Position numbers and translations under genes: made by a program
The notes under the pieces: model-generated
What the model was told of the DNA's origin: nothing
Database searches by the model: none
Seen by the model: only the letters and a program-made list of their open reading frames with translations
In this document: positions 52,214 to 60,477 of the stretch, piece after piece
How positions within the stretch are numbered: the first letter of the stretch is position 1
Layout: each line of letters begins with the position of its first letter
Source: Geothrix fuzhouensis
GTDB taxonomy: Bacteria > Acidobacteriota > Holophagae > Holophagales > Holophagaceae
Direction: 5' to 3'
DNA length: 64,000 nucleotides
NCBI RefSeq assembly: GCF_024609325.1
Contig: NZ_JANHMQ010000001.1
Location: 930,001-994,000 of the forward strand

Positions 52214-52678
52214 CTAGGGAGCCTCCTCCCAGCGCCGGCGGTCCAGCCAGACCTGCTCGTCCTTGCCGCGAGGATCCCTGCCCTGCCAGTGCAGCTTCAG
52301 GGGGCCGGTGGCGTCCTTCTTCAACACGGAAACGCCCGGCCCCTCGCCGCCCCGGAGCATGCGCAGCAGGGCCTCGACACTGGCGACCTGGGGCAGGAAG
52401 GGCAGCGGCAACTCCGCCAGGGTGGCGGCCCGCTGGTCGAGCTTCTGCCGGGGTACCTGCAGGTGATAGCCCGTGGCCCGGTCGCCCTCCAGGAGCAACA
52501 GGCGCTCCCCGAGCCCATGCAGCTCCGCCACCAGCCGGCCAGAACCAGGCTCCATCAGCAGGTTCAGGGTGCCTGTGCCCTCCCCGCCAGAGCCGGAATA
52601 GCCCCAGCCGTACTGGGCGCGCACGGGCGTCGCCGCGGCGGGCGCCACGACGGCCGGTGGGGTCTGGATGGGCATCAT
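52214..52678 (-). CDS. small protein of unknown function at the end of the aroB operon
   Basis: A 154-residue protein starting MMPIQTPPAVVAPAAATPVR. The first 30 residues are Pro/Ala-rich and disordered, with no lipobox. The rest (GTLNLLMEPGSGRLVAELHG, ERLLLLEGDRATGYHLQVPR, GPLKLHWQGRDPRGKDEQVW) is a chain of strands with a final Trp-rich end that resembles the LolA/LolB-like fold, but the match is weak and no family is certain. The start overlaps the stop of the TPR gene by 4 bases (ATGA). If it is a LolB-like factor it would need a lipid anchor, which is missing. Confidence 0.6.
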   Translation of the reverse strand: MMPIQTPPAVVAPAAATPVRAQYGWGYSGSGGEGTGTLNLLMEPGSGRLVAELHGLGERLLLLEGDRATGYHLQVPRQKLDQRAATLAELPLPFLPQVASVEALLRMLRGGEGPGVSVLKKDATGPLKLHWQGRDPRGKDEQVWLDRRRWEEAP

Positions 52679-54543
52679 GGCTGCTCCTCGTCGTCGTCAT
52701 CCGGTGGGGCATCCGGCGCGGCTACCTGGGCGCCTTCGACCTTCTGGGCCTGCTCCCTGGCGATACGGATGCGGAGTTCCCCTAGCCGCTTCTCCAGGGC
52801 CGCTCGGTCCGGGAAGACGAACGCCAGGGCCCGTTCCCACTGCTCGGCCGCCTCGGCCAGCTTGCCCTGCTTCACCAGCACCTCGCCCAGGTGCTTGCGG
52901 ACTTCCGGGCTGAAGGGACTTAACTCCGCAGCGCGGCGAAGGGTGGCTTCCGCCTCGACGATCTTCCCCAGCTTGAACTGGGCCCAGCCCAGGCTATCGA
53001 CCACATTGCCATTATCCGGCGTGGCCTTGGCGCTGGCCTCGATGAGAGCAGCCGCCTCCTCCAGGTTCCGCCCCTGCTCCAGCAGCTGGTAGCCCAGGTT
53101 GTTCTGCACCATGGGGTTGTTCGGATTGGCCTTCTGGGCCTCGCGGAGGACCCGCAGGGAATCCTCGGTGCGCCCCAACTGATCGTAGGCGCTGCTCTGC
53201 ATGAGCAGGATGTCCACGTTCCGGACGGGGCCCAACGCGCGGGCCCGCTCCAGCGCCTCCAGGCACTTGTCCCAGCGTCGGAACTCGGACCAGATGGCCG
53301 CCATGCCCTCCAGATGAAGTTGTTCCAGGGCCGCGCGACTCTCCTTCCGCGAGAAGAATCGGTATTCCAGGTACTCGGGTGGAAGCGCTGCCGCCTGTTG
53401 GAAAAAGGGGACCTTCGGGAAGTGTGCGATGCCATCTTTCAGCGCCACCAGGGCGCTCTTCCAGTCGTTGCGGCTGATGAGGGCCTGGCAGGTGAACACC
53501 TGCAGTTCACCCGCGACCTGGGGCCGGCCCGGATGTTCCTTCAGGTAGGCCAGCAGGGCACCGCCTTTGCCTTCCAGCAACAGCGTCTCCGCGTACAGGG
53601 CCTGGGAGCCGTCGGCGATGATGTCTTCATCAATCTTCCCTGCGAGGAGGGTCGCCAACCTGGCCTCGGCCTCCTTGAACCGGCCCAGGTTCATGAGGGC
53701 ACGGGCCGTGTTGAAGGTGGTCCGGGGGGTGATCTTGATGGCTTCGGCCTTCTTCAGGCTGTCCAGGGCCTCCTCGAACCGCGAGGTCTGGAGCCGCACC
53801 AGAGCCACGTTCTCCCACAGGCCCGGCTCCTGCGGGAGGTGCTGGGCGAGCAGCAGGAAGCTCTCCTCGGCGTGCGCCAGGTAGCCGGCCTGGATCTGAT
53901 CCCGGGCCAGGTCTTCCAGGAGCCGGAGGTGGCGTTCGTCGGGAGTCCTGGCATTGAGGGCCAGCACCGCCTCCCGCCTGGCCTCGTAGTTCTGGAGGGC
54001 CCGGGCATGGATGGCAGCCCGTTCCCAGGCCGACTGGAAGCTGGGGCGCAGCCGTCCCAGGTGCAGCCAGGCCTGGAGGGCGCCTTCGCCATCCTTCATC
54101 TGTTCTGAGACTTCGCCCAGCCGCGCCCACAGCTCGGGATCCTGGGGCAGCAAGGTCGTCGCCACCCTCAATTCCCGGGCCGCTTCCGGCGCCAGGGCGG
54201 GATCCTTTTGAAAGAGCTGATACAGGAGCAGACCAAGGTGGGCCCTGACTTCGGCATTCCGCGGCGCCAGCGCGACGGCCCGCCGGGCGGGCGCCAGGGC
54301 ACCCTGGACATCCTGGGATTCCTGGAGGGCTTCGGACAACCGCAGGTGGACCTCGGCGCTCTGCGGCACCAGGGCAGCCACCCGTCGGTAGATGGCCACG
54401 GCCGCGACGGGATCCGTGCCACCGCCACGCAGTTGTAAGGCGCGTGCCTGAAGCATCAGCGCCCGCACATCTTCCGTCGGCGGCGCGGAGGCGAGCCCCG
54501 CCGTCAGTAGCACGGCCAAGAAGGAAAGCCGGAGATCAGGCAC
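52675..54543 (-). CDS. exported TPR-repeat protein
   Basis: A 622-residue protein with signal peptide VPDLRLSFLAVLLTAGLASA. It is followed by about twelve tetratricopeptide-type helical hairpins (VAIYRRVAALVPQSAEVHLRLSEAL, PARRAVALAPRNAEVRAHLG, AEQWERALAFVFPDRAALEKR) and an acidic C-terminal tail (DAPPDDDDEEQP). I chose the GTG at 54543, which has GGGAGG seven bases upstream and overlaps the aroB stop by 8 bases. The longer frame would remove the signal peptide from its natural place. TPR proteins of this size in the periplasm act as scaffolds; the cargo is unknown. It is in an overlapping operon with M28 peptidase, aroB and the small gene. Confidence 0.87.
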   Translation of the reverse strand: MPDLRLSFLAVLLTAGLASAPPTEDVRALMLQARALQLRGGGTDPVAAVAIYRRVAALVPQSAEVHLRLSEALQESQDVQGALAPARRAVALAPRNAEVRAHLGLLLYQLFQKDPALAPEAARELRVATTLLPQDPELWARLGEVSEQMKDGEGALQAWLHLGRLRPSFQSAWERAAIHARALQNYEARREAVLALNARTPDERHLRLLEDLARDQIQAGYLAHAEESFLLLAQHLPQEPGLWENVALVRLQTSRFEEALDSLKKAEAIKITPRTTFNTARALMNLGRFKEAEARLATLLAGKIDEDIIADGSQALYAETLLLEGKGGALLAYLKEHPGRPQVAGELQVFTCQALISRNDWKSALVALKDGIAHFPKVPFFQQAAALPPEYLEYRFFSRKESRAALEQLHLEGMAAIWSEFRRWDKCLEALERARALGPVRNVDILLMQSSAYDQLGRTEDSLRVLREAQKANPNNPMVQNNLGYQLLEQGRNLEEAAALIEASAKATPDNGNVVDSLGWAQFKLGKIVEAEATLRRAAELSPFSPEVRKHLGEVLVKQGKLAEAAEQWERALAFVFPDRAALEKRLGELRIRIAREQAQKVEGAQVAAPDAPPDDDDEEQP

Positions 54544-55600
54544 GGGTAGCCTCCCGGTCGAGCAGGTCGATGAGTCGGGCATGGGGGGATTCCCAGGCCT
54601 CGGGGGTCAGCGTCCGTTGGATCGCCGGCTCCCCGGAACGCGGCAGAATGCAGTGGATCTCCGTGGTCGGCTCGGCCCCGGCGGTCCCTGGAACATGCTT
54701 GGCCTTCTTGTCGCGGAGCAGCAGGGGCAGGCAGGCGGACCAGGGGGCGATCTTGGGCGCCAGAGGCGCGAGGCGCTGGGCCAACGCTTCGAGGAACGCG
54801 GAGGGGAAGGCCTTCAGGCCGAGTTCCTCGGTCAGCAGGCAGGAGCCCAGCAGCCCCAACCCCACCGCCTCGCCGTGGAGCAAGTCATAGCCAGAGGCCG
54901 CCTCCAGGGCATGGCCCAGGGTATGGCCGAGGTTCAGCAGACGCCGCTCGCCCGCCTCGCGGGGATCGCGGTGCACCACGCCAGCCTTGTAGGCCAGGGC
55001 CCGTTCCACCCAGGGGACCTTTACCGGCGTGTCCTGCAACATCTCGGTGGCCCAAGCCATCTCGCCCTGGATGAGCGCCGTCTTGATCAATTCCCAGCGC
55101 CCGTTCTCCAGGTGCCGGATCGGCAGGCTCTCCAGGAACGACGTGCAGGCCACCAGGCGACGGGGGGGATGGAAGGCTCCCACCAGGTTCTTTCCGGCGG
55201 CGAGGTCCACACCGGTCTTGCCACCCAGGGCCGCGTCCGCCATGGCCAGCAGGGTGGTCGGCCAGACCTGCCAGGCGACGCCCCGCAAGTAGAGGGCCGA
55301 GGCCAGGCCCGTCATATCGGACAGGACGCCGCCGCCCAGAGCTACGACGGTCGCGTCCCGGTGCAGGGGAACCCGGGCCCAGTGCTCCAGCCAGGGGAGG
55401 ATGGTCCGGAGCTTCTTCTCCTCCTCGGACACCGCCACCCAGAGGGCATGGCTGGGCTCGGGCAGGCCCGCACCGGTCCAGGCTTCCCGAAGGTGCAGAT
55501 CCCCTACCAGGGTCCAGGAACCCTCCGGCAGCAGGTCCGGTTCCGGAGCTTCCTGGAGGAAGACTTCCGTGGCGAATCCGGTGGGCGTGGCGAGCCTCAT
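54536..55600 (-). CDS. aroB: 3-dehydroquinate synthase
   Basis: A 354-residue NAD- and metal-dependent enzyme, second step of the shikimate pathway, starting MRLATPTGFATEVFLQEAPE. Family features are ATVVALGGGVLSDMTGLASALYLRGVAWQVWPTTLLAMADAALGGKTGVDLAAGKN (glycine-rich NAD site), the metal-binding RELIK-like GRWELIKTALI, and LNLGHTLGHALEAASGYDLLHGEAVGLG with two metal-binding His. The length is standard. The start used is the ATG at 55600, overlapping the M28 peptidase stop; a longer N-terminal frame is not supported. A shikimate kinase is encoded 6 kb away as a fusion partner of ThiE. Confidence 0.95.
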   Translation of the reverse strand: MRLATPTGFATEVFLQEAPEPDLLPEGSWTLVGDLHLREAWTGAGLPEPSHALWVAVSEEEKKLRTILPWLEHWARVPLHRDATVVALGGGVLSDMTGLASALYLRGVAWQVWPTTLLAMADAALGGKTGVDLAAGKNLVGAFHPPRRLVACTSFLESLPIRHLENGRWELIKTALIQGEMAWATEMLQDTPVKVPWVERALAYKAGVVHRDPREAGERRLLNLGHTLGHALEAASGYDLLHGEAVGLGLLGSCLLTEELGLKAFPSAFLEALAQRLAPLAPKIAPWSACLPLLLRDKKAKHVPGTAGAEPTTEIHCILPRSGEPAIQRTLTPEAWESPHARLIDLLDREATRA

Positions 55601-57345
55601 GAGCGGCCTTTCAGCGTGGCCTCGGCCTGCATGGTCTGATCCCCCCGAAGCCATTGGACCACGGCTTTGTCACCGGGCTTGTGGGCGGCAAGGGCATCCA
55701 TGAAATCGTAGATGTTCTTCACGGGCCGATCACCGAATTTGATGATGATGTCGCCCGCCTGGAGGCCGATGGCCTCGGCCGTAGACCCCCGGGTCGCCCC
55801 GTTGATGCGGAACCCCTTCGGGTTATCTGCGTAGTCCGGCAGGGTGCCAAAGGCCACACGCAGGGGGTTGCCGTCACCCCGCATGACCACCTTGGCGGTC
55901 TCCGGATCGTAGGCCGGCAGTGTGTCAGCATTGGCCAAGTCCAGCGCCACAGTTCGGCCGAAGGTGGCCAGCTTCGCCATCCCGGCGAAGTTGATGCGGG
56001 CCGCGGTGTCCGTGGGACGGTGGTACTCGCCATGGATCCCCGTGAAGAAGAAGAACGTGGGGATCTTCGCCTGGGAGAAGCTCATGTGGTCCGAACCGCC
56101 CACGGCCGCGCCCACATCGATGCTGATGGAGAACCCTTCCGGCGCGAGTTTCTTCGCGGCTTCCAGCGCGGCTTTCGGTGCCCCCAGGCCACCCATCAAC
56201 AGCTTGGGCGCGGTGGGATCCAGGCGGCCCACCATGTCGAAATTGAGCATGAACTTCACGGATTCCAGGGGGTGGGTGGGGTGCTGGATCCAGTAGCTGG
56301 AGCCCAGCAGGCCTTCCTCCTCTCCTCCGAAATGCAGCAGCAGGATGGACCGCCGGGGCCGTGCCTGCTTCAACTCCCGCGCCAGCTCCACCACCATAGC
56401 CGCGCCCGAGGCGTTGTCGTCGGCGCCCGGATGAACCTGCCCCCGGGTCTCCGCGCCGCCCAGGCTGTGGCGTTCGCCCAGACCCAGGTGATCCAGGTGC
56501 GCCCCCAGGACGATGTATTCCTTCCGCAGCTTCGGATCGCGGCCGGGAATCACTGCCACCACGTTGGGCACCTGGGCCTCCTCGCGGCGGAGCTTCAGCT
56601 TCAAGGTGAGCGTGGTCCAGGGAGCGTAGATGAAGTCCTGGCTGGCGGGTTTGCCCGTCTCCCGGATGGTCTTGAGCCGGGCCTGGAGGTCGCCGCAGGC
56701 GGTTCCCAGGGCATCCGCGGCCAGGCTGAGCACGGGGATGTCCATCTTCACCGGCCCCTCCTCTCGTTGCAGGGGGCGTGTGGAGCCATTCTCCAGTACG
56801 AGCACCGCGGCAGCCTTGGCCAATTCCAGGCGCTTGACGCGGGCCAGCAGGCTCCGCTCGCCCCGGGGCAGGTGGGCGAAGGCGTCGATGTCTGGCAGGG
56901 TGCGGACGATGATCACCACCCGGTCCTTCACTTCCACCCCGGCGAGATCGTCATAGGTCCCGGGGATCTGCACGCCATAACCAAGGAAGGCGAGGGGCTT
57001 CAGGCGGAAGTCCGCATCGCCGCTATAGCCCAGGGCCTCGATGTCCCGGCCCCACACGAGCGGCCGAGCCTCCTCGCCGTGCGTCAAAAGGGCACCCTGC
57101 TCATCCCGGATCACCTTCGCGACGAAGGGGAAGTGTTGGACCTGCGCCTTCAGGCCGAGGGCCCGCCATTCCCGGACAATGTGAGCGGCGGCCTGATTCA
57201 GTTCTGGATACCCGTTGCCTCGGCCTTTGAGCGAGGGCGACGCGAGGAACTCCACCTCCCGCTGCAGCCTGGCCGCGACCCGCGCCTCGGGCGGCGTCTG
57301 CGCCACGAGGGCGACGGCGAGGAAGGCGGAAATCCAGGGGCCCAT
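55597..57345 (-). CDS. secreted M28 family zinc aminopeptidase with PDZ domain
   Basis: A 582-residue exported peptidase with signal peptide MGPWISAFLAVALVAQ. An apical PA-like insertion (DDLAGVEVKDRVVIIVRTLP) precedes the catalytic domain. YIVLGAHLDHLG has the first His-x-Asp pair of zinc ligands, GADDNASGAAMVVELA the bridging Asp, LHFGGEEEGLLGSSYWIQHP the catalytic Glu pair, and FDMVGRLDPTAPK and GIHGEYHRPTD the last ligands. A C-terminal PDZ domain follows (GSTAEAIGLQAGDIIIKFGDRPV). M28 enzymes release N-terminal amino acids in the periplasm. It is the first gene of the overlapping aroB operon, divergent from an ABC transporter gene. Confidence 0.93.
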   Translation of the reverse strand: MGPWISAFLAVALVAQTPPEARVAARLQREVEFLASPSLKGRGNGYPELNQAAAHIVREWRALGLKAQVQHFPFVAKVIRDEQGALLTHGEEARPLVWGRDIEALGYSGDADFRLKPLAFLGYGVQIPGTYDDLAGVEVKDRVVIIVRTLPDIDAFAHLPRGERSLLARVKRLELAKAAAVLVLENGSTRPLQREEGPVKMDIPVLSLAADALGTACGDLQARLKTIRETGKPASQDFIYAPWTTLTLKLKLRREEAQVPNVVAVIPGRDPKLRKEYIVLGAHLDHLGLGERHSLGGAETRGQVHPGADDNASGAAMVVELARELKQARPRRSILLLHFGGEEEGLLGSSYWIQHPTHPLESVKFMLNFDMVGRLDPTAPKLLMGGLGAPKAALEAAKKLAPEGFSISIDVGAAVGGSDHMSFSQAKIPTFFFFTGIHGEYHRPTDTAARINFAGMAKLATFGRTVALDLANADTLPAYDPETAKVVMRGDGNPLRVAFGTLPDYADNPKGFRINGATRGSTAEAIGLQAGDIIIKFGDRPVKNIYDFMDALAAHKPGDKAVVQWLRGDQTMQAEATLKGRS

Positions 57346-57435
57346 GTCGTCTCCGGAGATCTACTACTTTACCGGCGAGCGGGGGATCCGTCCTGATTGG
57401 AGCCGGAATCGGGGCGGCTGTGGGAGAATGAGCCC

Positions 57436-59223
57436 ATGTCCGAACAGGGAGCCTTCTTTCAATCCGACCGGATGGACCAGCGGCCCATGCGCCATACGCT
57501 GCTCTGGCGCCTGGCCGGCTATCTGCGTCCCCAGTGGGCGGCGCTTCTGGCCCTGTTCGGCCTCATGGCCCTCGGCGCCTTCCTGGAGGTGATGCCCTCG
57601 GAGCTGACCCTCCGGCTCATCAACCGGTTCATGGCCCAGGGCAGCCTGAAGGGGGCGGCCCCCATGATCGCGGGCTTCCTGGGTGTGCTCTTCGCCGGCT
57701 TCTTCGTCAGCTTTGCCCGCTACTTCCTGCTGGCCCGAGTGGGGCAGAAGGCCATGCTAGAACTGCGGGTGCAGCTCTTCGCGCACCTCATGGGCCGCAG
57801 CACGGACTTCTTCCACCGCAATCCCGTCGGCCGTCTCATGACCCGCGTCACCAGCGACGTCCAGAACCTGAACGAGATGTTCGCCTCGGGCTTCGTGGCC
57901 ATCGTGGGGGACGCACTGTCTCTGCTGGCCATCGTCATCTGGATGTTCTGGACCCACCCGGGCATGGCCCTGGTGGCGCTGGGGATTCTGCCCTTTCTGC
58001 TTGTGGCCACGGAGATCTTCCGCCGCCGGGCTGGCGAGGCCTTCCGGGAGACCCAGCGGCGCTATGCCGCCATCAACGCCTTCCTCCAGGAGCAGATCTC
58101 GGGCATGGGCCTCGTGCAGGTTAACGCCCAGGAATACCGCAGCGACCTGCAGTTCAAGGAGCTGAACGAGGATTACTTCCAGGCCTTCCTGCGCACCATC
58201 TTTGCTTACGCGGTGTTCTTCCCCGTGGTGGAGTTCATCACGTCCGGCACCCTGGCGGCGCTCATCTTCTACGCGGGCTTCAAGCTCCAGGCCGGGGCCA
58301 TCACCTGGGGCCTGCTGCTCGCCTTCATCCAGCAGTCGGGGCGGTTCTTCCGGCCCATCCGGGAACTGGCCGAGCGCTACAACGTGATGCAGACGGCACT
58401 GGCCTCCAGCGAACGTATCTTCCGCCTGCTGGACAACCAGGAAGAGATCCCCGAGGCACCGGACGCCAGGCCCGCCGCCTTTGCCGGCGAGGTCCGACTG
58501 GAGAACGTCAGCTTCGCCTACGAAGAGGGCGGCCGGAAGGTGGTGCGTGGCCTGAGCGGCGTCATCCCCAAGGGCCGGCGCGTGGCCGTGGTGGGCCACA
58601 CCGGGGCCGGCAAAAGCACCCTCATCAACCTGCTCATGCGTTTCTACGACGTGCATGAGGGCCGCATCACCGTGGATGGCGTGGACGTGCGGGACCTGAA
58701 GCTCCGCGGCCTGCGGGACCTCTTCGGCCTGGTGCTCCAGGACGTCTTCGTCTTTTCCGGCACCCTGCGCGACAACATCGTGCTGGACCGGCCCATGGAC
58801 GAGGCCCGCCTGGCCTCGGTGCTGGAGCAGAGCCAGCTGAAGGACCTGGTGGGCCGGCTCCCCCTGGGTTTGGATACGCAGGTGGGTGAGCGCGGCCAGA
58901 AACTCAGCGCCGGTGAGCGGCAGCTCCTCGCCTTTGCCCGCATGCTCTATCTGGAACCCGCCGTGCTGCTGCTGGACGAAGCCACCGCCAACATCGATTC
59001 CGAGACCGAAGCCAAGATCCAGACCGTCATCGAGCGAGTGAGCCACCGCCTGACCACCTTCACCATCGCCCACCGGCTCTCCACGATCCGCGACGCCGAC
59101 GAGATCTGGGTCATGGACCAGGGCGTCCTCGTCGAGCGCGGCACCCACGACGGCCTCATCGCCCAGGATGGCGTCTACGCCAAGCTAGTGCGGCTGCAGT
59201 TCGCAGATGGTGAGGCGGCCTGA
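57436..59223 (+). CDS. ABC transporter, fused membrane and ATPase domains (MsbA-like exporter)
   Basis: A 595-residue half-transporter. The N-terminal six-helix exporter domain covers about residues 35-320 (ALLALFGLMALGAFLEVM, AGFLGVLFAGFFVSFARYFLL, ALSLLAIVIWMFWTHPGMAL), with TDFFHRNPVGRLMTRVTSDVQNLNEMF as intracellular loop. The nucleotide-binding domain has GHTGAGKSTLINLLMRF, the Q-loop FGLVLQDVFVFSG, the signature LSAGERQLLAFAR and AVLLLDEATANID, with the switch His in IAHRLSTI. It likely works as a homodimer exporting lipids or drugs. I chose the ATG at 57436 because GGGAG lies upstream; a TTG at 57397 is possible. Lipid A export (MsbA) fits the LPS context, but the sequence alone does not prove it. 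Confidence 0.9.
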   Translation: MSEQGAFFQSDRMDQRPMRHTLLWRLAGYLRPQWAALLALFGLMALGAFLEVMPSELTLRLINRFMAQGSLKGAAPMIAGFLGVLFAGFFVSFARYFLLARVGQKAMLELRVQLFAHLMGRSTDFFHRNPVGRLMTRVTSDVQNLNEMFASGFVAIVGDALSLLAIVIWMFWTHPGMALVALGILPFLLVATEIFRRRAGEAFRETQRRYAAINAFLQEQISGMGLVQVNAQEYRSDLQFKELNEDYFQAFLRTIFAYAVFFPVVEFITSGTLAALIFYAGFKLQAGAITWGLLLAFIQQSGRFFRPIRELAERYNVMQTALASSERIFRLLDNQEEIPEAPDARPAAFAGEVRLENVSFAYEEGGRKVVRGLSGVIPKGRRVAVVGHTGAGKSTLINLLMRFYDVHEGRITVDGVDVRDLKLRGLRDLFGLVLQDVFVFSGTLRDNIVLDRPMDEARLASVLEQSQLKDLVGRLPLGLDTQVGERGQKLSAGERQLLAFARMLYLEPAVLLLDEATANIDSETEAKIQTVIERVSHRLTTFTIAHRLSTIRDADEIWVMDQGVLVERGTHDGLIAQDGVYAKLVRLQFADGEAA

Positions 59224-59251
59224 GGGAGTAGGCTGGAACCTCGGAGGCAGG

Positions 59252-60389
59252 ATGCGCCTGGCAGCGATGGGACTTGGGCTGGCAGTGCTGTTCCCTCAGG
59301 TGCAGGGCTCGGCCCAGTCGATCCCCATGGAACCGAATCTGTTTGGGATCCCGGTAATCAAAGTCCACCTCCTACGTGATGACGGCACCTCGAAAGAAGT
59401 GCGCATGGTGGTAGACACAGGATCCGAGATAACCACGCTCGACCGATCGATTGGTCCTGACTTCTGGACCCGGGACGTGGAGCTGGAGGGAAAAAGGTCC
59501 AAGCCATCACAGCCGGAGGATCGGCCGTATCTGCAGAACCCGTCCGGGTCCATCAACTCCAATGCGGTCCCTTGCAGGCCCGCGCTTCCCAGGCGATTCT
59601 GCTCGACCTAGCGCCCTGAACCAGACCATGGATGTTCCCGTCGCAGGCCTGATCGGCATGAACTTGCTTCAGGAGCAGGCCTTCCTGATGGACTTCCGCA
59701 ACCAGGTGATCCGCTGGAGTGGCGGCCCTGAAGGGGCTTACTTGCGGGACTTGGCTTTCAAACATTCGAAGGGGGTGCCTCTCGTCCAGTTGGACATCGC
59801 AGGACTTCTGCTCGAGGCCGTCTGCGACACGGGCCTGACGGGATTCCTTTCCGTTTCAGACCGGGTAGTTAAGGGCATCCCAAAGCAAACGATTCCGGGT
59901 TCGACTTCCATCTCGTTGACAGTGGCCGGCACGGAAGCACCCCAGCAGGTCCGATCAGCTTCAACGACTGTCGGCATCGGCGCAAAACAGTGGTGCGACT
60001 CTGAGGTGGAAGTCGAGGATGAGAATCTCCTGGGGTTATCGGCCATGTGGCCCGCGATCTGGCTCGATTTCAAACGAGCCCAAGTGGGGTTCAAGGTCGG
60101 GCCCCGCGGATGCTTGGAGGCGAAGCCTGTGGTCCGGCAACCTCTTCATGCCGTCTGGGACCGGTCAGGGGTAACCCCTAGGCTGGTCATCCTTGGCGTC
60201 AAACCGGGTAGCGTCTATGAGCGTGCAGGACTCCGGGCGGGAGACCGCCTGCTGGCTTTTGGGGATCTGCAGGGGCCTTCCCTCAACCTCGCCACGCTTC
60301 GGGCGGCCGTGGTCAGCGGAAAGACCCATTCACTGTCCATCCTGCGAAACGAGGGACCAGTCCGAATCGAACTCCCTGAATCGAATTGA
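59252..60389 (+). pseudogene. retropepsin-like aspartic protease with PDZ domain, interrupted by two frameshifts
   Basis: The reading frame starts MRLAAMGLGLAVLFPQVQG with GGAGG upstream and has a signal peptide and the active-site motif VVDTGSEITTLD. The frame is lost at an A5 run (59491-59495); the next frame continues KVQAITAGGSAVSAEP to LLDLAP. It is lost again at a C3 run (59614-59616), where the third frame resumes LNQTMDVPVAGLIGMNLLQE. A second catalytic half follows (LLLEAVCDTGLTGFLSVSD), and a PDZ-type end (KPGSVYERAGLRAGDRLLAF). Each change equals one missing base in a homopolymer. It may be a true pseudogene or an artefact of sequencing. Intact, it would be about 380 residues, like secreted bacterial aspartyl proteases. 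Confidence 0.75.
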
Positions 60390-60477
60390 TTTTTCGAGCG
60401 AGAGGCGGCTGTTTGATGTGGTGAATTCCAGACTGGGGAGCTGGGCCTCCCTTTTCTGGCCCAGGTACACTGCCACC

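Noticed and set aside
52195-52216. Another possible end of the palindromic element
   Set aside because: The sequence before the small gene's TAG stop shares only scattered bases with the element end; similarity is too weak to count.
60390-60477. A TPP riboswitch before the ThiE fusion
   Set aside because: The 88-base gap is too short and lacks the conserved CTGAGA-type core.
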